From positions 2,327,745-2,391,744 of the forward strand of contig NC_087066.1 in assembly GCF_963678635.1 (NCBI RefSeq): a DNA stretch of 64,000 nt. The letters run 5' to 3'. Source of the DNA: Symsagittifera roscoffensis. Taxonomy: Eukaryota > Xenacoelomorpha > Acoela > Convolutidae. The stretch's first letter is position 1; each line of letters starts with the position of its first letter. Below are positions 50,001-55,215 of this stretch, piece by piece. The notes under the pieces are model-generated. The model saw only the letters and a list, made by a program, of their open reading frames with translations. It was not told the origin of the DNA and made no database searches. The translations under genes were made by a program, and so were the position numbers.

Positions 50001-52968
50001 TTTTTGAAAAAAGGACACAACCAACAAAACATAAGAAAAACCACAACAAACCCAACATAAAACGTTGTCACATAACAGGACCCCTCACAAAAACCGCATG
50101 AAATCATACTCCCACTCCTGGCCTAACCCACCAGAGAAGGACGTCCTGAGCATGCTCTATAGCCGGCCTAACCCACCGCGCTACATCCACGCTTTGTGAC
50201 CACACCTTTATTTTTAATAAGAGCTACTCAAGGGTGAGTAACTCTTCAAAATAACCGAACTAAAACAAAAAGCTTTTGTGAAAACAACTAACTAAAATCA
50301 TTATTAAAAAATATTAAACTAATAAAAGTTTTATAAAATGTAAAATCACATGATGCAATATATAGATCAGAATACAACACCAAGGACGAACATCAAAAGA
50401 CAAAACGACCCCACTACACTCGAGAGAGAATGACCAACTACAATCGATATGCCGCTCACAATCACAACTCAAAGGATTTAGAGTACGACTTGACTTCGCA
50501 GAAAAGGACTTCATTGAACTAGACCAATGACCACCTCGATGTTCAAGTATACGTACAGATCCGAGTAACCAGGCATCCCCTCCACGCACAATCTCCACGC
50601 CATTCCCAAACTAGATCAGACACAAAAGAAGTTCTCCACGCAGAACAGAAAAACCTGACATAGCAAACCATTCTGAAATCAGATTTGAATTTGTTGCAAA
50701 GACTTAGTCGTTGTCACTAGAAGACCCAACGTCTTATGTCATCTAACTCCAGCTTCCTGGAACTTCTTTAACAAAAAGGAAACAAAAGAAATATGATGTT
50801 CGCCAAACACCAACGTCCATCATCCATCCTTTGAATTGCAGAAAAACTATTCTAAAAAACTCTGTAAAACCCGGATGGGTGGAACCTGATCTAAACTATA
50901 TTTTATGATTGGATAAATTAAATGTTTTACCAATGTAAAGTATTTAATATTAACCAATCATGATCCATCTAACTAACAACCCACTTATTTGTAAGTGCTG
51001 AAGTTACTTGTAATTTCAGCACCAGAGAGATTTGAATTTAACTTAGAAATTAGTTGGACTCTCCCGAGCACTTCAGCAGCCGCAATAAACCAGTATACCC
51101 TAGATCTATTGAGCCTAGCAGAGACTAGTTAAACAACCTGAGACTAGATAGTATAAGAGTAAGACTAGGATCGGTATTAGACTAAGAAGTTGCACGAATC
51201 TATCCGGCCGAAAATAAGATAGCGTGACGAGCAGACGGTGTACCCTATCCGAAATTACTCTATGAGTTATACACCCCAGTCCTAACTCAGTTTCATAGCA
51301 GTTCATAGCATAAAGTTTGGTTTCATAGCAGTTCATAGCATAAAGTTTGGTTTCATAGCAGTTCATGGCGTGGTGTTCTAAGTTTTAACCATGGGTCAGA
51401 GTTGAAAAAAAAACTATAAGAAGAATAAATTTCCTTTGAGTATTTCTCGACCCATTGACTTACCAGAAGCGAAGCCTGCTGTAATTTCGCCCGGAGGAGC
51501 AAAGTGGAAGCCGCTACTGTGCCAGTTGGCGTTTGCAAGTTGTTCCTGCTTGGCTGTGTCAGTGGTGTAGGCTGTGATGAGTATGTCCTTAACCAGCTCG
51601 TTGGTAACTTTGTCCGGCCTCGCTGTCCGGTCGTCCCAGAAAACAGACTCCCATTTCATCGCATCAAAGTCCAGAGAGTTCTCTTTGAAGTTACAGAGCA
51701 CTCCTTCTATCAGTTTAGCCACCTTGATTTCATCTTCCGAACTGACAAAGCTGGCATCTGTCATCACTTCAGACACCAAATTGGTCACCGTTTCCTGTGC
51801 GGATCTCCTTAACTACCCCTCCCCCCATTTTCCAGAAGAGTAAAAAAAATAATGCTATAAACAATGTTCACATCTGTTTAAGATATAAATGAAATGATAC
51901 TCTCTATGGATAAATGTTCTATGACAACCTATTAAGGCGATGTCACAACAAGGGAAATAACCAACATGCGAGCTGGTCAACTCTTCCCTGAGAACTTCTA
52001 TTCTGCGCCTGATTAAGATCTACATGCGTGAAGATTTTTGTTTATCTTTCTGGGCTGGGTACTAGTTAATGTTGCTTCACCCTCATGGGGATGGATCATG
52101 GATCATGATGGGCATCGAACATCCGACCTTTCGATTGAGAGGCGGAGACCTAACCTCTTCACCACCGCTGCCCATCATATGGAAAGAGTTAGTTAAGGAG
52201 ATGCGCCTGTGCTATTTTGTTGATGTCTCTGGACACCAAGTAGGTGGCACCCCCTAGCTTTTGCTGGAAATTGGACACTTGTGCGAATCTGTTGCCTTTG
52301 CTCAAGTGGGATCCCCTCACAGTTAGAGTGCGTCTGGCACTCCTTTGTCCACTGACCACATACTCTATTTCGAACATGTCGAATATATCAGTCTCGTTCA
52401 CAATTTTGTCCAGCAGATTCACACAAGCTGTCCCACTCTCACACACTAGTTTGAAGCTGACCTTGTTCGGAAGATGCACGTTGCTTTTCCATCGCTCACC
52501 CAGACTAAACTTCTTCATATAACTACCCCCCGCCGGGTCCCTCCACACTATACGTATTTTTTCAATCGGAAGCATTTCCACCTGGTCTATGCTTCTAACA
52601 TCGTGCCCTCTATTGATCAAGTAGTAGAACACACACTCTTGCGCCTCACGTGACCACATTAATACATGGAACGATACCTCGTATTTGCCGGACAGAATAT
52701 TGTACTGACTTTTGGCCGACTGTTCCAGAAGATCTGCAACAGGTCTAACGTAAAAGATGCTCTTGTTGAAATGTTTCCAAACAGACAGGTGCATTATTCC
52801 GTAGGGTACATTTGCTATCACATTGGTCGAAAACTCCAAGTTGAAGAAACCCCCTTGCTTAACTTTGGGAACAGACGATGCATTTGTACCATTGGAAGCA
52901 GTAGCAGTCTCAATTTGAGAAAAACACAGAAGAACGCCAAAGATTCTGAGCCAGTTATTGGAATTCAT
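34275..52968 (-). CDS. Secreted protein gene, ApeC-like C-terminus, carrying two mobile insertions
   Basis: Three coding segments at 52968-52206, 51799-51464 and 35001-34275 join in frame: phase 0 at the first gap, phase 1 at the second. The product starts with a signal peptide, has an N-terminal globular region of about 350 residues that I do not recognise by name, then a Lys/Ser-rich helical linker, and ends with WPKGDYCVW and CPHPDFNY. That WPxGxY...CP spacing resembles the start of an ApeC domain. The remaining ApeC exons are not seen before the cadherin 3' end, so the gene may be truncated. The 16.4-kb intron holds LTR element B in antisense. Confidence 0.6.
35311..35410. repeat. 30-bp minisatellite, left part
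   Basis: 3.3 units of a 30-base repeat beginning AGTTTGGTTTCATAGCAGTT, differing only at one position in each unit. The array continues at 51290 after the LTR element; before the insertion it had about 5.8 units. Confidence 0.95.
35411..35820 (+). repeat. 5' LTR of element B
   Basis: TGGAACC...ACTCA, 410 bp. It contains a hairpin GTGCTGAA/TTCAGCAC (35526-35552) and an AATAAA in GCAATAAACC that could be the poly(A) signal. It differs from the 3' LTR at two positions. Confidence 0.97.
35823..35841 (+). promoter_or_regulatory. Primer-binding site of element B
   Basis: TGGTGCGACCATAAG begins 2 bases after the 5' LTR, as in copy A. It should pair with a tRNA 3' end ending GGTCGCACCA. Confidence 0.65.
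35909..36142 (+). CDS. Conserved leader ORF of element B (77 aa)
   Basis: Gap-free match to the ORF of copy A, with 9 synonymous and 3 conservative replacement differences, so it is probably translated. It includes LPGIGRRPRT and IRQSRNLPYSY and is basic and soluble. It lies upstream of all known retroelement genes. It could be an accessory regulator or RNA-binding protein; that is a guess. Confidence 0.7.
   Translation: MLYDNNLIEMSLRLNRSEPIFRTIIELPGIGRRPRTKDDIRQSRNLPYSYMIVRQKPEQTFIFRMLLAMNLDFHLQT
36143..37072 (+). other. Leader of element B without long ORF, with hairpins and repeats
   Basis: About 930 bases. It holds the twin hairpins at 36473-36497 and 36533-36557. Three degenerate copies of a box TCGATTYACT...CCAACCCT occur near 36617, 36833 and 36943. 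Copy A has the same structures. Likely RNA packaging or translation control. Confidence 0.5.
37073..37540 (+). CDS. Small basic ORF before pol (155 aa), gag position
   Basis: It sits where gag is expected and overlaps pol by 26 bases, with pol in the +1 frame. It is very rich in Lys and Arg with a Ser/Asp/Glu patch (SESETNSLDE, SDSETTSNSS). There is no zinc knuckle and no capsid signature, and it is far shorter than normal Gag. It could be a nucleic-acid-binding protein, or the N-terminal part of a fused product by frameshift. Confidence 0.6.
   Translation: MSFKNLGNKQTIILHNCEIDNKKYDLVITPHTQTVGYIRTKRQTLKRKIITKQRQITRKRFSKNRNAFSESETNSLDELYKLKESIDKNYPLHDQLYFSDSETTSNSSKRGKRRIKKQYKHKPVHLYNWNQPIRHINNYILTVIERKNEFNTHPR
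37515..42704 (+). CDS. Pol polyprotein of element B (1729 aa), Ty3/Gypsy type
   Basis: Residues 1-200 are acidic and low in complexity. Protease active site LIDSGAES is at about 216-223. Reverse transcriptase has TADMNSAYNQMPL and YLDD at 726-729. RNase H starts at about 870 (CDASNFGIGAALL). The integrase HHCC finger is at about 1237-1278 (HSGSEK, CNDCIVC), and the catalytic core has Asp in SFDTKGP (about 1310), Asp in TDNGTEF (about 1370) and Glu in NGLVEGMN (about 1405). A GPY/F-type module (RKGPYQII, LLPYY) follows at about 1560-1610, then a basic tail. All catalytic residues are present. RT before integrase gives the Ty3/Gypsy order. Confidence 0.95.
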   Translation: MSSTHTPGDETPDDDEIFPFIVDADTDRGQHIFCQNLLINLFEPGISPCKTEFPDVKIKRQINQVQANPETTSDPPGIDDTVTDTLQLNQINCTSSDSESDTENTLSINMIKVENDYESVIYEQPFPSHIYENQSEFLQNYYTTPINSTPTTQETNEINTTDQTNKNIKTKCLNTNHIYQNIQKEQPKEKIWTIPFLLESPRNKEFQPPDLEIDFLIDSGAESNIINIPTWNEIKTLHPKLTPLETSSKLATAQGSTLINYGKIQLFLLPTRTMEQSKILNKPFKQIFHITDIKYNIIGIPFISKYIPTINILNSKILIKDKYTKTKETSLTFFQRLNKQPPFFSKFYPIFNQQRKHLKPLSGNIYNFSIKQVHQYDKEQNKQKFYMSDLEFKPIHKFFKITISSIKYLKNSNSDIISLHVYNNTPYQVTLPLGLLGYCETNATISPIHEKAYRVNNILQLLDICQSTILNEELSINNIISNENRNTDYFTKTPYFKPTFNISNYTEDQQKFLTMFNFQHSQITQDEFEKLAKQLIEYSSVYATSKFDVGKISSSLHLPLKPDAVFKKQRASKVPIHLHDKVNRLLDILEQYNIISPVNKEEQPKGNTFINPVIILAKGESLKIVLDARYLNSLIDESKCNWPIEPIQVILTKINGKYFTTADMNSAYNQMPLDEQSRRLTQFVIGNQQYEFNRLFYGISIGPAAFSAFMSKIFRPLILKKNAITYLDDVFMQSQTKDEMFKVLEKYHQILQNENLKAAPDKSYFFLTRVKFLGHNIERKTITPLKSRIDAIQKLQPPTNKKKIQEFLGMLNFLSKYVYKMQLYLRPFYNILRQQNNFEWNTEHQTRFEEIKKLLTEQISNTIPDPDQPFYAMCDASNFGIGAALLQSHNGTNKMNLISANSRLFTQAELRLSTLMRECTAIIYTLTEYEFLILGSKHPTVLFTDHKPIIFLFTQKSNPNHRVYRFQLILMKFPNLHIVWTAGKNLALPDTLSRNTPPELLTRKTTVEIPKNIKFYLAENETSPRLECKYAVKTDIEQSQINNLQHFPLYLDCQNNHYEVDLLGTSTFKPIPYSQWIKNNTQQKRTKQHPSKKDHFPLIEKENLTDKINLSGPPTTDSKYTINQVFDLHDPLDTIPLSKFEIENIFLPPTETITNSTLKQYQNLDPVIRQLKSWHKYKTKPIKADSTILGNKTLLRYFRKFNNTTINENTDLLEYNLNESTVPCLPISMILIAFNISHTQNIKGHSGSEKTYSNFIQNFYFPNAPIWIKVLCNDCIVCQLNKPYPNQKQIAQKQDFKGQSLHFNHRISFDTKGPILPSSEGNSYIMVIVDAFTHYVALNPVPHCNAYYAYTTLYEHWIAKFGLPEILVTDNGTEFINNEIITLCHLYNIKHKPRTSHAPWTNGLVEGMNRSLQEYLRCIINGNDTKYTEWSADVKLFPLAYNSQITTTLGMSPYEMVFNQKPRKPIMFTANSHKNAQGYCKPNKDSICYNLPLHTHDEDHFHHPQILKLASGTHTEWILNRDKKHNEIYQKITKKLLQRQNINEQINSRFTPASDLKIGTFVLIPNFNTQKGISKKLQPLRKGPYQIIAKPTDVTYKITDSNKKEIVQHRNNLLPYYPKEYALRELTQLYSFTGLKIIQNEPHLKNTEQNDNPTENQNTKPTATKNNTQNHKESPKQRKNRKMTEQIIPQEEIDKSEHRKTTRLRNQPRKNYKMFIPQSKILKKVEFKT
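42705..43304 (+). other. Non-coding spacer between pol and the membrane ORFs
   Basis: About 600 AT-rich bases with no frame above 60 codons. It contains a duplicated box TTAGCCTAAAGTA (about 43064 and 43096). It may hold a splice acceptor or a promoter for the downstream genes. Confidence 0.45.
43305..43535 (+). CDS. Small hydrophobic membrane protein 1 (76 aa)
   Basis: Residues about 20-58 form one long or two short hydrophobic segments rich in Ile, Leu and Phe (FLIILIIFCNIFLIFYTILE). It overlaps the next ORF by ATGA at 43532-43535. Placement between pol and env and its size recall viral small hydrophobic or viroporin-type proteins. Function inferred only from shape. Confidence 0.5.
   Translation: MLFSQTVAQILINFKHFFSILEAFIIFLFDILEYFLIILIIFCNIFLIFYTILELFLQLSKTLEYIHRYDFNNLSK
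43532..43720 (+). CDS. Small hydrophobic membrane protein 2 (62 aa)
   Basis: Two hydrophobic segments (IFLLFVIFITFLSSLILTI and ITFALATIFLIIF) are separated by KCIKKA, with a short charged end. A hairpin membrane topology is likely. Its start overlaps the stop of the previous ORF in ATGA, shifted by -1, which suits termination-reinitiation. Confidence 0.5.
   Translation: MIRTIFSRTDIFLLFVIFITFLSSLILTICKCIKKAIITFALATIFLIIFLEEYYNKHKPSH
43726..44862 (+). CDS. ATG-less open frame of 378 codons
   Basis: The frame is open from after TAA 43723-43725 to TAA 44860-44862 and contains no ATG. Translation gives a Pro/Ser/Thr/Gln-rich N-terminal part and a more ordered end with RLDWNTFTAPPPLFGQH and GYITFYNPYSGLSYTC. 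It overlaps the env start by 13 bases. It may be joined by splicing to an upstream start, with AACAG at 43756-43760 as a possible acceptor. No domain recognised. Confidence 0.6.
   Translation, partial: QFKNPSKIATQQSQNQSSPTSSQDNPTPPSTTQNPQTSTRISFQDNPYTFEERHARLSEPLEPVQRQASLSEPTYNLYPTLPQELSRIRNLSQNQNTTEINRQIIHPRRNRNFQTPRVHFDIPQSPSQTTPENTTGITPETPTLFSQRSTSSLPSDYLGSTPTSEQARENPFNPPNLTSRLPYWTTHSFTQGEPNLVNDPIDISTDTTTSSSLPETLSLPSTPSISQFSPPPFNLNFPNNLDARYREQSSINIPLRLDWNTFTAPPPLFGQHQESNRLHNWALNRLQYRQDIHNDIRDHNIQILQQNSLQLKFEITVKLNNITQHPYPLNPPNITAQSLPPPFITTEVIYKYDRYTKNTIGYITFYNPYSGLSYTCIF
44850..47468 (+). CDS. Env-like membrane glycoprotein (872 aa)
   Basis: Signal peptide at residues 1-18 (YILKLLIFLQLLFLVIS). 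A Cys-containing ectodomain follows with THYDCEENEQKTL, KYAINQVSQCETEP, LPCKNDQGYCDPTTRTQATI and VWFPEDTCTTFQVAK, and several NxT/NxS sites. Membrane segments lie at about 705-735 (LTILYAMFNFIGFLFSLL) and 745-765 (ARILFAGFFGIFSTSI), and a tail of about 100 residues follows. This is the layout of a viral attachment or fusion glycoprotein. The N-terminal YDC and VWFPEDTC blocks remind me of glycoproteins of chuvirus-like negative-strand RNA viruses; that link is tentative. Confidence 0.75.
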   Translation: MYILKLLIFLQLLFLVISNQNINPSPRTGPQDLLVTHYDCEENEQKTLHKYAINQVSQCETEPQAIETTDVIATLYSKARATTVTGYKFTATFSEKKVHCSQVSNGNKNRLDHESFYQSNIERLLHLNPDDCKNELLRLNITQNKNSQRKLVNFQVFSDSVHQSQLERHQGHIKLDEKYPYNGAHGRLTYDLHDKHWIPHIGINNPSNCKADTKNKGYQEIMFFDWKIQLEKIQLTRDLSDNTMIYQGIRLPCKNDQGYCDPTTRTQATIVWFPEDTCTTFQVAKIHARMIKFHEKYFIQSIPYEQVHPSRKLSSNFRNIDNIENKLTRFQIYQETELACKYRNPLHRTQYSEILVEYEKGFDMTTGKVKIDPYATGHPLNEGTSYIPVNFEKSNGQPGGHLKPYDTRSTRLQELSLMNTTYFGNIHYDIHLDMKLDYTISRIFQEMSLSELETLHQLCELERTQILQSLALAVLKIPYAGYLLSGNRSNFLDYEGNILWFYTCTKKVSPLYVFKDKRCYKRIPIFYKNKVHFVDTLSRRTYFWDTAVPCGSENSHNVVQLNPDENKYYLLTPYPTLMQSLKKFSPESIRAIARNPNIDLQSIGIYSKSDIQHHIRTQQFQELLTQMDTIQRQSIDQNLRKLAETAGFADIYTQDYSGYFKGIKDYIYLNGEKYRPQDISPINIFSFVTLKNEILDFLGWPYYILEKLTILYAMFNFIGFLFSLLKGIYNTCAIHTQVNRQASVARILFAGFFGIFSTSINKILLDAQIKEYNTKITTRQNTYDEEHNNVDTQPTAPQLPPLPNNHPLSLVPRNFRNLAITHNPNFRLTTSQSPIQHIMTHQSQDDNTYEQIIEQPHTTAFQSQNNNFFSPR
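47465..49264 (+). CDS. ORF of unknown function after env (599 aa)
   Basis: ATG overlaps the env stop as ATGA (47465-47468), -1 frame. Residues 1-195 are disordered and rich in Pro, Ser, Thr and Asn. Residues 200-599 look folded, with blocks such as YVLMPTLSWTSYYHF and FFIKTPYVFTLNIFDRKF and a short hydrophobic end (LLWPLLQ). No zinc knuckle, signal peptide or known domain. Because no Gag is found elsewhere, a structural role is possible but unproven. Confidence 0.7.
   Translation: MSRQLGSLHRSNSHPTNLTSPIPIIPLFAFPPPDFPSSNVTSGMNSDTNSHISVLYSISQLNNPHIETPDEFADSEPSPSNNFHNPSNFSQPPFQPILSNNPDPITPTPSYASQVTPTYSSYHSDQSSHSPDTPRISPELDNFITLQQQPYHLNTPTINQISSTTNSSNPSTPSSNYTESLAPSSTSTISSLNTNRAYRTFKRKFPNHPFPAKPGTAREYINHPQHTNTKEFLAITLPSFPQYTLNTPHDANETRNFVDEYVLMPTLSWTSYYHFTNPLCLPLSSTSIDIERNKDMLYRLTTPLTARQFTYVGYKKSLKIHTAPRANEYTLEYYDHNIIRANQDQFLDDDRFANPQITEKFFIKTPYVFTLNIFDRKFDHIISEALTNTQAYESFKERFQIFSLTFHFLAPHERDLHCSHDIMLRTKQTHTYSYYRFIQNHFDLHTPSRQPHHRFQFINSKYTSPYFLNFTYCIKDTNLHGILRNYDPITQMYIFCPITKTFNAEEFRPFLIPHEFVQPIEIPILEFIHNTKFNHKLYNLIQNTPYEFAVGTEELTTIKALQLLWPLLQTKNIIRILAKLLTTSELIHDIFPHGFFPDD
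49268..49345 (+). promoter_or_regulatory. Candidate splice donor, branch site and acceptors after the last ORF
   Basis: CAG|GTAAGT directly follows the stop of the 599-codon ORF. TACTAAC lies at 49291-49297, then acceptors TTACAG (ends 49306) and TTTCTTTAG (ends 49345). The longer option gives a 78-base intron. Confidence 0.45.
49346..50879 (+). other. Long 3' non-coding region of element B
   Basis: About 1.5 kb without supported genes. It has AATTCCCCCATAA / GCAGTAAAT type repeats near 49450-49590 and a doubled GGCCTAACCCACC near 50124 and 50165. Purine-rich GGATGGG just before the 3' LTR is a weak polypurine tract. Confidence 0.5.
50880..51289 (+). repeat. 3' LTR of element B
   Basis: 410 bp; differs from the 5' LTR by one C/T in GGATCGGYATTAG and one C/T in GAGTTAYACACC. 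Confidence 0.97.
51290..51368. repeat. 30-bp minisatellite, right part
   Basis: 2.6 further units continuing the array at 35311-35410; its first four bases GTTT are the target duplication. On the minus strand the unit reads in frame as a ten-residue repeat (MNCYETKLYA), but it is intronic and probably not translated. Confidence 0.95.
51464..51799 (-). CDS. Secreted protein gene, second coding segment
   Basis: It continues the same frame after the 406-bp insertion. It includes MKWESVFWDDRTARPDKVTN, which looks like a conserved block, and ends TAGFAS at a strong donor GTAAGT (51463-51458). The phase 1 end matches the acceptor at 35001 across the LTR insertion. Confidence 0.75.
51800..52205. 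mobile_element. 406-bp TIR element inside a coding exon, introner-like
   Basis: Terminal inverted repeats of 14 bases (CGGATCTCCTTAAC at 51800-51813 and GTTAAGGAGATGCG at 52192-52205, 13 of 14 paired) are flanked by a 6-bp target duplication CCTGTG at 51794-51799 and 52206-52211. Removal of element plus one duplication leaves the host frame open in phase 0. On the host strand the removable unit begins GC and ends AG, so it could be spliced as a GC-AG intron. A simple gene-breaking insertion is the alternative. No transposase is encoded. Confidence 0.75.
51843..52183 (-). repeat. tRNA-derived SINE candidate within the TIR element
   Basis: The minus strand begins with a tRNA-like head (52176-52104) with A-box-like GTGGTGAAGAGGTTAGG, an anticodon-loop CTCTCAA (CTC, glutamate type) and B-box-like GATGTTCGATGCC. 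It ends in a T run. Short ACTCTT flanks on both sides may be its target duplication. It is too diverged in the T arm to be a working tRNA gene. Confidence 0.6.
52206..52968 (-). CDS. Secreted protein gene, first coding segment
   Basis: ATG at 52966-52968 lies directly after TTTTTTGCAG, a likely splice acceptor from a 5' UTR exon. Residues 1-26 are a signal peptide (hydrophobic core RIFGVLLCF). Landmarks after it are GGFFNLEFSTNV, YEVSFHVLMW, FYYLINRGHDV and a Cys pair in VCESGTACV. The segment ends at the target duplication of a 406-bp insertion; the frame would stop 12 to 15 bases into that insertion. Confidence 0.75.
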
Positions 52969-53340
52969 CTGCAAAAAATTGAAACTATATTTTCAAGGCG
53001 CATCGATCTTTATACCATGAATTCATGTTTTGGAATGTTTCGGCGTAAGAATTGCACAAATTATTCCCGCATTAGAGTTTCATATCAGGATCGAGGTTCG
53101 CGACTTAAATAAATCATTCATATAGATATGAAAATAGATAATAAATAATCATAATGAGTTTTAACGGATTCGTTTGAGAAAATCAACACAGTATTATGCA
53201 GGTAATTCAATCTCAGTATTTAGTTCATACTGGAACTCCGAGCACGAGTCAAGGTCCACTATTTAAGATGAAACCAGAGCGAGTTGAATTTGGCAGTTCG
53301 AGACCCGAGCAACCGACCCGCATTGGAGTTCCATGAATAA
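52969..53340. other. Upstream region of the secreted-protein gene
   Basis: On the minus strand this should hold the 5' UTR intron or promoter. Apart from the acceptor next to the start codon nothing is recognised. Confidence 0.4.
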
Positions 53341-53341
53341 A

Positions 53342-53525
53342 AACCGATTATAATTGAGTTTCCTTGTCAGTGTCCACAAAAGTGAAAACAAATCGATTAT
53401 AATCAATAAAAATTGGATTAAAATATTGCTGTTCTTCAAGGCAAGAAAATCCTTTTTAGACCAATTATAATTGATTTATTTTCACTTTTGTCGACACTGA
53501 CAATGAAACTAAATTATAATCGACT
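53342..53525. mobile_element. Palindromic MITE candidate
   Basis: Inverted arms of about 60 bases, from CGATTATAATTGAGTTTCC (53345 on) and its partner ending near 53524, share CTTGTCAGTGTC and ACAAAAGTGAAAAC around a short centre. No coding capacity. The target duplication is not clear. Confidence 0.6.
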
Positions 53526-53699
53526 TTTTCAGCTTTACAGAGATGCGAATTTCAACGCACAAAAAGTCTTTTCTACATTTTAAATTAAAGTTGGTTAGGT
53601 TGGTTACTTCTTGTTCAATTGAACTTTTTTCTACCTAACTTTGATATTTTTGTTAATTTTTCTATTACTCAACATTACCCCCCTAGCGTTTGCCCAATT

Positions 53700-53875
53700 A
53701 CAACAAACCCCCCACCCCCAACGTAACGTGTTCAGGTTGGTTCAGGTGGGGGTGTGGTTTCAGGGGGGAATATGTGGCTTCAGGTGAGGGTATGTGGGTT
53801 CAGGTGGGGGGAGGGGGCAAAAGGAGTTAGGGGGATTGAAGGAGAGTAAACGGGAAAACGTTGGGGGGAGCTCAA
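53700..53875 (+). repeat. G-rich low-complexity stretch with GGTTCAGGTGGGGG repeats
   Basis: Irregular repeats of TTCAGGTGGGGGTGTGG type with several G runs. G-quadruplex formation is possible, but loops are long. Confidence 0.6.
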
Positions 53876-54084
53876 AGGAATCTTTTTGCAATTTGAGTTT
53901 AGGTTTTGAAATGGATTAGGCCAGGCCGTACACTCGCTTAGCAAAACTTCCGCATCACTCACTTGATAAGTAATGAAATTCTTGCAAAATTTTGCACGAC
54001 GCGCGAAACAAAAATGGAGTGGAAAAAATCAATTTTAATCTGATTTCCTATTTATTATAAAACCCATTATAATGGATTCAAAAT

Positions 54085-54166
54085 GAATTATAATGCATTT
54101 CTTTTTGGCGAGAAAAAATGGATTTGAATTATAATGCATTTTTTGTTGGCGAGAAAAAATGGATTT
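54085..54166 (+). repeat. 41-bp tandem repeat, two units
   Basis: GAATTATAATGCATTT...GAGAAAAAATGGATTT occurs twice, at 54085-54125 and 54126-54166, in a palindrome-rich AT stretch related to the MITE at 53.4 kb. Confidence 0.85.
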
Positions 54167-54479
54167 AAACCCATTTTTGGTAAACTTTTCTTGTCTAAAA
54201 GTAACAAGGGAATCGATTATTTTTACAACATTATAGACCACAAAAATCTATTATAATCGATTTGTTTTCACTTTTCTTAAATGCGGGAAAGCTTAAAATT
54301 TAGGACTGGCGCGACAAAAAAATCATGACCAGCGCTACCAAAGATAAAAGCACGAACAGCGCATTAAGAATCGCAAACACCAAACTGGTGCAACAGAAAG
54401 ACGTCGTGACCCAAGGTCTTTTTTCGATGTCGAGGATCTTGTTAAGATGAAGAGTTAGAGCAACTATGGTTTAACGGGC

Positions 54480-55215
54480 TGGTGTTAGAGACTGGGATTT
54501 GATCTAAAATTTGAAACGAGGATTGAGAAGAGGTAGTGATTAATGAAAGAATTGAGAAACTGATTATAATTAACATTAAAAGCTAATTATCTCGAAAGTA
54601 CCAGTTAATCAAATACTGACTAATTATCTAGTTTGTGGTTATTAGTTAACCTTGTCTGGTTTTAATCTGTTCTCACTAGTTTAATCTGTTTTGAACTCCA
54701 ATGTGATTCGCTTCAATTACCCTGTCTGACATTGAGATTGTTTGACATCAACGCTCCCACTGTGTAACATTTGCACGGAAATACATATCGACGATAAATA
54801 AAGCTATGTTATGAAACGACTGGCTAGCGTCTGATCACAGCTCTACATGCTTTTAACCGTCTCTGCCAAACCCAGATCTTTGTGTGGTCCGTTTAACATC
54901 GGGTCGACAAAATCGTTACTATTTTGGGCTATCAGTCAGAACGCTCAGATTTGCTTAAATGTATGCAAAAATAGTGAGCACATGGCTGGGTCTCAGTGTC
55001 CCCAGACCACGGGTCACTCCTAAAAACAGGGCTTCTACTGATTTATTATATTACGATTGATTTTGTTGAGTAGATGAAAATCATCATTCCCTTTGGAGAT
55101 GGATCAACCCTTTCTCTCATTCCCTAGCTTCTCTCATTTTGTGAGAACAAATTTAGATTTTATTAATTCAATTCAGGACATAACCAGAAGCTAAAAATTA
55201 GTTATTATAATGTTC
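54480..55215 (-). repeat. 3' LTR of the decayed copia element
   Basis: Aligns with both parts of the split 5' LTR: TTTGATCTAAA...ACTGACTAATTA...GATTCGCTTCA with 57.9-58.1 kb, and GGAGATGGATCAACCCTTTC with 59.4-59.8 kb. Confidence 0.75.

Larger units (their letters stand above)
35411..51289 (+). mobile_element. Complete env-bearing giant LTR retroelement (copy B, 15.9 kb)
   Basis: 410-bp LTRs (35411-35820 and 50880-51289) differ at 2 bases and are flanked by a 4-bp target duplication GTTT that restores the interrupted minisatellite. All long frames are intact, so the insertion is very young. Order: leader ORF, small basic ORF, Ty3/Gypsy-type pol, two small membrane proteins, ATG-less ORF, env-like glycoprotein, ORF of unknown function, long 3' region. 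It is about twice the length of common Gypsy elements. The coding strand is poor in G. It lies antisense in an intron of the secreted-protein gene. Confidence 0.96.

Noticed and set aside
51115-51366. Minus-strand ORF through LTR and minisatellite (repeated MNCYETKLYA)
   Set aside because: A 30-base repeat stays open by chance if one unit has no stop; the frame runs into LTR sequence and lies in an intron.
35311-51368. 30-base direct repeats as a CRISPR array
   Set aside because: Units are contiguous without spacers, in animal DNA, split only by a retroelement.
51794-51812. TAG acceptor at 51813-51815 for the second secreted-protein segment
   Set aside because: It lies inside the terminal inverted repeat with a G-rich tract before it; the exact frame continuity is given by the target duplication instead.
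52104-52176. tRNA-Glu gene
   Set aside because: T arm and acceptor pairing are poor and the sequence continues into a SINE body.
53700-53875. Clear G-quadruplex promoter element
   Set aside because: The G runs are not four closely spaced runs; recorded only as low-complexity repeat.
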